DNA of 11,722 nucleotides from JAKORR01 sp964608495. Its GTDB lineage: Bacteria; Armatimonadota; Zipacnadia; Zipacnadales; FEN-943. The stretch spans positions 1 through 11,722 of the forward strand of contig CAZSOQ010000169.1 of NCBI GenBank assembly GCA_964608495.1, written 5' to 3'. The position numbers and the translations under genes were made by a program. The notes below the pieces were generated by a model. The model searched no databases. It was not told the DNA's origin and saw only the letters and a list, made by a program, of their open reading frames with translations. Positions 1 to 6,381 of the stretch are shown here, one piece after another. Position 1 is the first letter of the stretch, and each line of letters begins with the position of its first letter.

Positions 1-309
1 GTTCTGGCCCGCCTCGCCGTGGGACTGGACGTCGGCGCAGCGGACCCACGCCTCGGCCCGGTAGAACTTGCCCGGCGTGACGGGGATGAAGAGCTCGGCA
101 TAGCGGTCGCGCGCGGCAGGGACCTCGACCTTGAGGCACTGGGCGCCGGACTTGGGATTCTCCGTCACCAGCGAACAGGTCGGCGGGAGTCGCCAGCCCT
201 GCTCGCGCAGGGCGGCCAGGTCCGCCTCGAAACCCTCGACCACGGGGAGGACGGGCTGGGATGGTGCCAGGGATGCGAGCAGTGCAATCATCGGGCAGAT
301 CGAGCCCAT
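1..309 (-). CDS. Exported protein with N-terminal carbohydrate-binding-like domain (3' end outside window)
   Basis: An ATG at 309 opens a frame that stays open for 103 codons to the window edge, so only the N-terminus is visible. GGGAGG lies about 9 bases upstream as a ribosome-binding site. Residues 1 to about 17 form a short, weakly charged, hydrophobic stretch (PMIALLASLAP) that could be a Sec signal peptide, although it lacks the usual early Arg/Lys. The following segment (VVEGFEADL...GWRLPP...ENPKSGAQCLKVEVP...FIPVTPGKFYRAEAWVRC) has the layout of a CBM4/9-like jelly-roll: a 'GFE' opening strand, a 'sG..cLkv' strand and a 'v.PGk.Yr.eaWvr' strand. In known proteins such modules sit at the front of secreted glycosidases or other surface proteins. 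The catalytic part, if any, is outside the window, so the enzyme class is unknown. It lies 70 bp after the conserved hypothetical gene and may be cotranscribed with it. Confidence 0.72.
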   Translation of the reverse strand, partial: MGSICPMIALLASLAPSQPVLPVVEGFEADLAALREQGWRLPPTCSLVTENPKSGAQCLKVEVPAARDRYAELFIPVTPGKFYRAEAWVRCADVQSHGEAGQN

Positions 310-379
310 GTCGGGGTGCCTCCCTTGCCGTGTGACCTGCGGCGGCGCCGGCCGGCCGGGCGCGGGCGGGCAGTCCGGC

Positions 380-913
380 TCACGCCCCTTCCGCCAGAGA
401 GCGGATGAGGTCGAGGTCCAAATCGCCCTTCTGGCCCCATCCGCGCTTGCCGGCGGCTATCTTCGGGCGGAACTCCTCGTAGAGCGAGTAGGCGACGCCC
501 TCGAGCTCTTCGGGCTCGTAGGCGGCGGCCAGGGCCTCCAGCGCGGCCCGGACGCGGTCGAGGTCCTCGCCGAACTTGCTCTCGAGGTAGGTGCGGACCT
601 TCGCGGGCTCGATGGGCTGGTCCTTGACGACGGCGCGGATGCCGCCCTCGGTTTGCTTGGCCGGCACGGGACGCCCGCAGATCTCGAGCCAGAAGTCCTC
701 GCCCAAGCCCGTCCTCTTGGGCGTGCGACCCTTGCCGCCCTTGGGCGGGCCGAACACGCCTATCGAACGGCCCTTGGCCTGGGCGTTGAGGCCGGCGACC
801 GCCTTGCCGACACTGAGGGCCTCGTCCTCGTCGTAACCCAGGCGTCGAGCGACGACGGCGGCCCAAAGCGTGAGCACCGGGGCTCGGTTGATCTCGACGA
901 TACTGTCGGGCAC
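380..913 (-). CDS. Conserved hypothetical protein, 177 aa, GTG start
   Basis: I recognise the general look of this small protein as a conserved bacterial family but know no function for it. The N-terminus (about residues 4-55: SIVEINRAPVLTLWAAVVARRLG, then DEALSVGKAVAGLNAQAKG) is the most family-like part and suggests packed helices. Residues 56-69 are a Lys/Arg/Gly-rich linker (PPKGGKGRTPKRTG). The remainder is mostly helical and charged, ending in a GKRGWGQKGDLDLDLIRSLA-type tail. There is no signal peptide or membrane segment, so it is probably cytosolic. The GTG at 913 is chosen because AGGAGG lies 8 bases upstream. An in-frame ATG at 946 overlaps the predicted -10 element and has no Shine-Dalgarno sequence. 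The gene has its own promoter and does not resemble the neighbouring glycan enzymes, so it is probably not functionally part of that cluster. The basic linker could bind nucleic acid, but that is speculation. Confidence 0.85.
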   Translation of the reverse strand: MPDSIVEINRAPVLTLWAAVVARRLGYDEDEALSVGKAVAGLNAQAKGRSIGVFGPPKGGKGRTPKRTGLGEDFWLEICGRPVPAKQTEGGIRAVVKDQPIEPAKVRTYLESKFGEDLDRVRAALEALAAAYEPEELEGVAYSLYEEFRPKIAAGKRGWGQKGDLDLDLIRSLAEGA

Positions 914-944
914 CTTCCTCGCCTCCTCCGCTGGTCTTGCGCCC

Positions 945-972
945 ATGATACGCGGGCGGGCGGCGTTGCGAA
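945..972 (-). promoter_or_regulatory. Sigma70-like promoter for the conserved hypothetical gene
   Basis: Reading the minus strand, TTCGCA (972-967; 4 of 6 matches to TTGACA) is followed by a 16-base spacer and TATCAT (950-945; 5 of 6 matches to TATAAT). The predicted transcript start is about 7 bases further on, giving a leader of roughly 25 bases before the GTG at 913. The element stands out as one of very few AT-rich patches in this GC-rich region. Its position also argues against translation starting at the ATG at 946. Confidence 0.55.
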
Positions 973-1012
973 AGCCGGCCCGCGGCCACGGCCCAGCGCC
1001 GCGCACGGGGCG

Positions 1013-2350
1013 TCAGTAGACAAGGTCACGGAAGTCGCGCACGGTGTGGAAGGTGATGAGGTCGCCGTCGTGCGGGTTCTTGGCGCGGGCGTCGCCCGAG
1101 CGCGAGAGCACGTGCAGGTCGTCCCCGTCAATCACCATCGAGGCGTAGTGGCGCGACTGCAGGGCCGTCTCCCCCATCGCCACGATCCCGGCAAAGCACC
1201 AGTCCACGCAGTTGCGCGAGAAGTGCACGGCCAGGCGCTGGCGCTCGTTGTTGGGCAGGTTGAAGCGATTCGCCGGCAGGCGGTCGGGCCGGGTCATCGA
1301 GTCCGTCGCCTGGCTCGACAGCAGCCAGAAGAGCTTCGTCTCCTCGTCGTACAGGATGTAGAACTTCATCTGGCCGCCCGGCATGGGCACGTAGAGCATC
1401 GGCTCGCCGGAGGGCGCGGCCTCCAAGGACACGGTGATGCTGCCGTCCTCAGCCTCGACGGCCTTGGCCAGGCAGGCGAGATTGGTCGAGCCGGTGTGGG
1501 CGCGGGCGAAGAGGTGGAAGGTGCGCCCAGTGGGGTCGTACCAGACGTGGTCGGGGTCGGTGAACTGCACGATGTTCGTCTCGAGCCAGCCGATCGGGGC
1601 CATGTAGCGAGGGTCGCCCGGGTTGCCCGGGGCCGTGTTGCCGGGCGTGAAGAAGGGCACGCCGAGGAGGTGGGGCTTGCCGTACCGCTCCAGCACCTGG
1701 AGGAAGGAGAGCTCGCCCGAGAAGGTCCAGGCCTCGCGGCGCGTGAGGTCGTCGCCGACCCGCGCGGCCATGACCACGGGCGCCAGGCGCGAGACCGCCC
1801 AGCCGCGGAAGGAGGGATCGGTGTTCGTGTTGCGCTCCATCACCAGGTAGACCTTGCCCCGGGCGTACCAGACGTTGCACGGCGCCTGGTGCCAGGACTG
1901 CCCCTCGGTGAGCTTCACCGGCTCGCCCCAGGTGTCGCCCCAGTCGTCGGAGCGGACGATCATGAGATTGCCCGCGTGGCCGAGCACGTAGAGCCGCTCG
2001 CCCGCGACGAAGGGCCGGGCGTGCAGCATGGGAGTGGCGGCGCGAAGGGCCCAGGTGCAGCCGCGGTCGTCCGAGGTGAGGATCTTGCCGCGGGCCGCCG
2101 CGCCTCCGGGAAGGTCCTTGAGGCCAGGACCGCCCAGGTCGAGGGTGGCGATGAGCCGGCCGCTCGGGCAGCGCGCGATGCCGGGGCTGTAGCAGTAGAC
2201 CGTCGCCGGGTTCGGCGACTCGAAGACGGTCACGAAGTCGTTGGCGAGGGGGCGGATGGATGTCATGGGCGAAGGGCTCTCCTGGGTCGCGCCGTCGGCG
2301 GCGTGCGGTGTCAGCAGCAGCGGCAGGGCGATGGCCAAGGCAACGGTCAT
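1013..2350 (-). CDS. Secreted sialidase-superfamily (BNR/Asp-box) beta-propeller protein
   Basis: This 445-residue protein starts at the ATG at 2350, preceded by GAGGTGA. The N-terminus (MTVALAIALPLLLTPHAADGA) is a Sec signal peptide with cleavage probably near residue 20. Two Asp boxes with the S-x-D-x-G-x-T-W consensus are clear: SDDRGCTW at residues 93-100 and SDDWGDTW at 134-141. A degenerate one may lie near 377-384 (HFSRNCVDW). Asp boxes are turn motifs of six-bladed sialidase/BNR propellers, and the C-terminal HDGDLITFHTVRDFRDL is typical of exo-alpha-sialidase-like proteins from environmental bacteria. Sialidases of GH33 release terminal sialic acids, but I cannot assign the arginine triad or the Tyr/Glu pair by eye. 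Another sugar specificity, or a non-catalytic propeller, remains possible. Its neighbours favour a glycan-degrading role. The 220-bp gap upstream (2351-2570) holds no convincing promoter, so it may be read through from the large glycosidase gene. Confidence 0.82.
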   Translation of the reverse strand: MTVALAIALPLLLTPHAADGATQESPSPMTSIRPLANDFVTVFESPNPATVYCYSPGIARCPSGRLIATLDLGGPGLKDLPGGAAARGKILTSDDRGCTWALRAATPMLHARPFVAGERLYVLGHAGNLMIVRSDDWGDTWGEPVKLTEGQSWHQAPCNVWYARGKVYLVMERNTNTDPSFRGWAVSRLAPVVMAARVGDDLTRREAWTFSGELSFLQVLERYGKPHLLGVPFFTPGNTAPGNPGDPRYMAPIGWLETNIVQFTDPDHVWYDPTGRTFHLFARAHTGSTNLACLAKAVEAEDGSITVSLEAAPSGEPMLYVPMPGGQMKFYILYDEETKLFWLLSSQATDSMTRPDRLPANRFNLPNNERQRLAVHFSRNCVDWCFAGIVAMGETALQSRHYASMVIDGDDLHVLSRSGDARAKNPHDGDLITFHTVRDFRDLVY

Positions 2351-2570
2351 CCTGGTCACCTCGTGAAGCCGTGGAGGCGTCGGTCGGGCGGCGCGCACCG
2401 GGCAGGACCCTGGCAGAGGCTGCAGGCATCCGAGCCGTCTCGGGTGCTCGTGGGCCGGATGGGGCCCCGGAGGACCCTCACTGAAGCTCAAGTCCTCTCT
2501 CCCCCATGCGTCCCCTCCTTCAACGCCCAGGCCACACGGGTCCCTGAGCCCGCGGAGCATGGCCCCCCCG

Positions 2571-5500
2571 TCAGGGCAGCAGAAGGTCGTAGCAGAAGGC
2601 CTGGCCGTCGTGCCTGAAGCTCACCGTCTCGCCCTGCCGGCTGAACCGGGCCTCGCCCGCCTCGCTCTCGTCCGCGGCGCGGGCCACGATCCTCTGCACG
2701 GCTCGCCCCTGCGCCCCAAGCTCCGCGAGCCGCAGCGTCACGTCGAAGGCGGGGCTGGCGGGCAGGGGCGTCAGGCGCAGGCCCCCCTCGATCTTCTGCA
2801 CGCGGAGGGCCCCGTCGGTCACGGCGAAGCCGAAGTCCACGGGCTTGCCCTCGACGTTCGTGCGCACCGGTGGCGGCTCTACACCCGCTGCCGGCGTGAA
2901 GGCCACGTCGGCGATCGCGCCGCCCTCGCGCTTGACGGTGATCGTCCCCAGCCAGCAGGCGCTGCCGCCGACCTCGGGCACCTCCGGCCCGCGCATCGTC
3001 AGCCGCCCGGCCTTGTCGTACAGCCCCACGCCGGCCTGGTACTCGCCCTCGGCATCCTCGGGCAGCGTCACCGTGCGCGAGTAACGGATGACCCCGCGCC
3101 ACTGGTCCGCCGCGGGCTCGGGATGGTGGTCGTCCTGGAAGGCGATCTTGTCGCGCCGCGTGGACGTCTCGCCATAGAAGTGGGTGAAGACGGTCAGGTC
3201 GCGCGGGGCCGGCTCGTCGGCCTGCCACACGACGTCCCAGGTGAACCGGCCGTTGCCAAGGTACCGGAAGCCCTCGGCCCGCACCGAGATCCTGGCCGGG
3301 CGATCGGGCTCGAAGGTGCGTGCGTCGCAGTACCATCCGCTCGGGCCGACGCTGCTCTCGCAGAACACGCCGTCGCGCTTCTCGATCGTGGACCTCAGGC
3401 CATCGCCGAGGACGAGGTACCCGTACTGGGGCAGCACGTGGCCCTCGACGGTCCAGTCGGTCTCGCCGCGGTTGACGTAGGCCCTGGTGCCGTTGCCCCA
3501 GGTGACGGTCTGGCGGCCCATGTCGCCGCCGACCATCTCCCAGCCCGTCATTTCGCCGAGCGCCAGGCTGCGGGCCACGTCCTGCGCCAGCCAGTACTTG
3601 CGCACGGCCGGGCGGCCCCAGCAGCCGCGGTCCACCATGAGCGCATGGCCCGTCAGCATCTCGGCCGAGAGGTAGTCGTCGGAGTTGATGCCGTGCTCCT
3701 GCCGCCCGCGGCCGCCCTCGTAGCGCCCCGAGTAGCCCACACCGTGCAGGATGAAGCGAGCATGGTTCACGGCGTCGTACCAGGGCACGCGCTCCCAGGC
3801 CTCGCAGGGCGTGTAGATCATGAACCGCGTGGGCGTGTCCGAGAGGGTCAGATGCTGGCAGTCGGCCCCGTCCAGCCAGCCCGTGAGTTGATCGTGACCG
3901 GCCTCGGAGGTGGTCGGCGCGTCGTTGCCCAGGTAGTCGCGGATCCAGGCGAAGGCCTCGCCCCATCGCTGCCGCGTCTCGGTGCCCGGGTGGAAGTTGC
4001 CCTGCCGGTCGTAGAAGTCGAAGCACCCGGCCGAGGTGAACACGTCAATGAAGTAATGACTCGGCTTCACGCCCTCCTTGACGAGCTTCAGGTTGCGCTG
4101 GAGGAAGGGCATGAAGGCGTCCGGGCGCCAGCGGTAGGACTGAGCCTCGCGCCCCTCGTTGAGCCAGGCCTTGATGGGATTGCCGTCCGCGGTGAAGCAG
4201 ATGTGGTCGTAGCTGTAGCCCTCGGCGTCGGGGTAGAAGTCAATGTAGTTGTCGTGCAGACCCCAGGGGATGTCCCGGGCGTCGCAGACCGCGCCGAGCC
4301 CGCGCAGGTCCTCGACGGTGCCCATGCTCGGGTCGGGCGGCCAGATGTCCGGCAGGCGGTAGTCATAGCCCCAGCGCTGCCAGACGTGCATGCTGAGGAA
4401 GGAGTCTGTGAGGCCGTAGCGGATCATGTCGGCCATCCGGTCGGCGGCCTCGGCGTACTGCCCTCCCCAGATGTCGAAGCAGAAGCGGCCGGCCAGGCGC
4501 TGGACCCCACCGGCGGGCTTCTTGTCGTACAGCGGGCGGTACCTGATGGCGCAGTCGAAGGCGCCCCGCTCGCCCGGGACGAGGGTGAGCGTGCCGTCCA
4601 TGTGGCTGTGGAGGGCGTAGCGGCGCGCGTCGGGGCTCACCTCGAAGTAGTCGGGCGGTACGTCGGTGGCCTGCAGCAGGGACATGCCGTCGGCGAAGTC
4701 GCAGCCGACGTGGCTGGTGGCCAGGTTGTGCCCGCCGAAGCCCGCGCGGAAGCCCTTCGGCTCCACGATGCGGTAGCCATGGCCGTAGTAGACGACCGGC
4801 GCGCGCTGGTCGGCCGGCCCGAGCGCGTACCCCGTCAGGCGCTCCGGGCACTGGAAGGACACGCGCAGCCCCGGGCCCTCGGCCCAGACGGTGATGGTCA
4901 GGTCCAGAGGCTTGCCGTCCATCTCCAGGTGGTGAATGTGGGCCGCGCGGGCGCCGTCCTGCCGCACCTCGTAGCCGCGGAAGACGATGGACGTGGGCCA
5001 GCGGACGGCGGGGCGACCCATTATCTCCACGCCCAGGCCGTCGAAGCTCACGGCGGACCGGGCCCCCACCAGTGACACCACGCCATCGGCCAGCCCGCGC
5101 TCCGTGGGCCTGAACACAGCAACCGTGCGATCCTCCGCGCCGCCGAGGACGAAGGTCAGGCGGTTGTCCGCCTTGGCCTTGCCCTCGAGGATCCGGCGGC
5201 CGAGAGCCACGTTCTCCTTCGCGGCCTCGGCGAAGGTCGGGCCCGTCCGCTCGGGTCCCGGCCCGGCCACCACCGTCGGCTCGCCCCAGTAGGACGAGTC
5301 GCAGGTGGTGTTCTTGTTCGGGCCGGGGTGGCTCTCCAGGCGCAGCAGGATCGTCTGGCCCGCGTACCTGCTCAGGTCGGCCTCGCCCGGCGCCCAGACC
5401 TTGGCGTCGGTGAAGTTCTCGTACATCAGCTCCGGCTGCTCGCCGGCGGTGCCGTGCGCGGCCCAGACGCGGAAGAGCACGCCGTCACTGAGGGGCTCGG

Positions 5501-6254
5501 TCGCGCTGCTGTCGCGGATCGCGTTGGCGAAGGTCACCTTCAGCGGCCTGGTGTCCGGCAGCTTGACCAGGTAGTCGCAGAAGATGCTGCCGCCGCCGGG
5601 CTTCCACGGCGGGTGCATGTTGATGCAGGCGCGGGCGTCGCCGCGGGTGATCGTCTGCACGCCCATGCTCGCCGAGGAGACGCTGTCCGCGCCGCTCCAG
5701 CCGGCCCGCTCGTACTGCAGGGGGCCGTCGTAGTACTGCCAGGCCACGCGTCGGGTGTTCAGCGTCCACAGGGGCAGGGCGCCGCGCTCGGGCACCACGT
5801 TGACCTCCATCGGGGTCGGGTCGGTGACGGCGACGTCCCTGCGCGCGAACCGCGTCGAGACTATCCGCACGGCATGGGCGCTCAGGGCCTGGCCCCCGCG
5901 CGTGAAGTCCAGGTAGACGTGGACGGGGTACAGGGCCGAGTAGGTGCCGTCGCCGAAGGTCACCTGGAAGTCCAGGGCGGCCTCGGCCCCTGCGGCGACG
6001 GCGAAGGGCTTCTTGGCCTCGCCGACGACCCGCGTGTCGTCCACCAGGTCCCGCACCTCGGCCGTGCCGGAGACTGGCCCGTCGCCGGCGTTCTGCAGGA
6101 CGACCCGGACCGGCACGGGCACCCCGCGCTCGGTGACCTCGGGCACCTCCTCGATGAGGACCTTGAGGCCGCCCGCCTCGGTCTGATGTCCGTACCAGGC
6201 GAGGCTCAGCGACGGCAGAAGCAAGAGCAAGCAGAGGCTCATCAGGGCCCGCAT
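2571..6254 (-). CDS. Large secreted multidomain glycosidase, GH129/GH101-related
   Basis: This 1227-residue exported protein has a Sec signal at about residues 1-19 (MRALMSLCLLLLLPSLSLA). The ATG at 6254 is used because GGAGGGAG lies 8 bases upstream; a GTG at 6272 would lie ahead of that site. Domains, by eye: an Ig/CARDB-like region at 25-140; an NPCBM-like galactose-binding fold at 195-330 (GVLFRVW, DLSRYAGQTILLRLESHPG, SSYWGEP); a beta-sandwich at 360-590; a TIM-barrel-like catalytic region at 600-925; and two C-terminal beta domains. Barrel motifs GLHDNYIDFY, HYFIDVFTS, TTSEAGHD and VPWYDAVNHARF resemble GH129 and the related GH101 alpha-N-acetylgalactosaminidases. Asp737 and Glu784 are my candidate nucleophile and acid/base. 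They are 47 residues apart, whereas I recall roughly 31-32 in characterised members, so the assignment is tentative. Residues 987-1121 are homologous to the sulfatase C-terminus encoded upstream. Substrate and exact family remain inferred. Confidence 0.8.
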   Translation of the reverse strand: MRALMSLCLLLLLPSLSLAWYGHQTEAGGLKVLIEEVPEVTERGVPVPVRVVLQNAGDGPVSGTAEVRDLVDDTRVVGEAKKPFAVAAGAEAALDFQVTFGDGTYSALYPVHVYLDFTRGGQALSAHAVRIVSTRFARRDVAVTDPTPMEVNVVPERGALPLWTLNTRRVAWQYYDGPLQYERAGWSGADSVSSASMGVQTITRGDARACINMHPPWKPGGGSIFCDYLVKLPDTRPLKVTFANAIRDSSATEPLSDGVLFRVWAAHGTAGEQPELMYENFTDAKVWAPGEADLSRYAGQTILLRLESHPGPNKNTTCDSSYWGEPTVVAGPGPERTGPTFAEAAKENVALGRRILEGKAKADNRLTFVLGGAEDRTVAVFRPTERGLADGVVSLVGARSAVSFDGLGVEIMGRPAVRWPTSIVFRGYEVRQDGARAAHIHHLEMDGKPLDLTITVWAEGPGLRVSFQCPERLTGYALGPADQRAPVVYYGHGYRIVEPKGFRAGFGGHNLATSHVGCDFADGMSLLQATDVPPDYFEVSPDARRYALHSHMDGTLTLVPGERGAFDCAIRYRPLYDKKPAGGVQRLAGRFCFDIWGGQYAEAADRMADMIRYGLTDSFLSMHVWQRWGYDYRLPDIWPPDPSMGTVEDLRGLGAVCDARDIPWGLHDNYIDFYPDAEGYSYDHICFTADGNPIKAWLNEGREAQSYRWRPDAFMPFLQRNLKLVKEGVKPSHYFIDVFTSAGCFDFYDRQGNFHPGTETRQRWGEAFAWIRDYLGNDAPTTSEAGHDQLTGWLDGADCQHLTLSDTPTRFMIYTPCEAWERVPWYDAVNHARFILHGVGYSGRYEGGRGRQEHGINSDDYLSAEMLTGHALMVDRGCWGRPAVRKYWLAQDVARSLALGEMTGWEMVGGDMGRQTVTWGNGTRAYVNRGETDWTVEGHVLPQYGYLVLGDGLRSTIEKRDGVFCESSVGPSGWYCDARTFEPDRPARISVRAEGFRYLGNGRFTWDVVWQADEPAPRDLTVFTHFYGETSTRRDKIAFQDDHHPEPAADQWRGVIRYSRTVTLPEDAEGEYQAGVGLYDKAGRLTMRGPEVPEVGGSACWLGTITVKREGGAIADVAFTPAAGVEPPPVRTNVEGKPVDFGFAVTDGALRVQKIEGGLRLTPLPASPAFDVTLRLAELGAQGRAVQRIVARAADESEAGEARFSRQGETVSFRHDGQAFCYDLLLP

Positions 6255-6282
6255 GGTGGCAACTCCCTCCACGGTGATGTCG

Positions 6283-6302
6283 TGACCGTCCGAAGGCGGT
6301 CA
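6283..6302 (-). promoter_or_regulatory. UUCG-capped hairpin in leader of large glycosidase gene
   Basis: On the minus strand TGACCGCC-TTCG-GACGGTCA forms an 8-bp stem with one C-A mismatch and a C(UUCG)G tetraloop, an exceptionally stable RNA cap. It ends about 28 bases before the ATG at 6254 and has no U-tract, so it is more likely a leader, stability or processing structure than a terminator. No function is known. Confidence 0.4.
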
Positions 6303-6324
6303 GGGCACTTCCTGGGGGGCGGTT

Positions 6325-6340
6325 CCCGCCTCGCGGCGGG
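6325..6340 (-). promoter_or_regulatory. GNRA-capped GC hairpin between NodB-like and glycosidase genes
   Basis: On the minus strand CCCGCC-GCGA-GGCGGG is a perfect 6-bp stem closed by a GCGA (GNRA) tetraloop. It lies 42 bases past the stop of the NodB-like gene and about 70 bases before the next start. It is followed by AACC rather than a U-run, so I do not call it a rho-independent terminator. It could protect the 3' end of the upstream cistron or mark a processing site. Confidence 0.4.
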
Positions 6341-6381
6341 CTTCCTGCCGAGGGGCGCGTCGAGGGCCGCGGCGGGCCGCG

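Noticed and set aside
310..379. GC-rich palindromic stretch (GGCCGGCCGGCG) between the hypothetical gene and the downstream exported protein
   Set aside because: Short CG/GC runs are self-complementary by composition; no loop, U-tract or repeat pattern supports a terminator or operator.
2351..2560. N-terminal extension of the sialidase-like frame up to 2560
   Set aside because: The extension would bury the Sec signal peptide 70 residues in, and its sequence is Pro/Arg-rich without motifs. GAGGTGA precedes the ATG at 2350.
131..2617. Very long plus-strand open frame (828 codons) antisense to the sialidase-like and hypothetical genes
   Set aside because: The translation is Arg/Gly/Val/Ala-rich low-information sequence with no domain motif. 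It is the expected complement of GC-rich coding on the minus strand.
2559..5075. 838-codon plus-strand open frame opposite the large glycosidase
   Set aside because: It mirrors a minus-strand gene with clear signal peptide and domains; no motifs, signal or ribosome-binding site of its own.
6255..6272. Alternative upstream GTG start (6272) for the large glycosidase
   Set aside because: The GGAGGGAG ribosome-binding site lies inside this extension, directly before the ATG at 6254, and the ATG begins the signal peptide cleanly.
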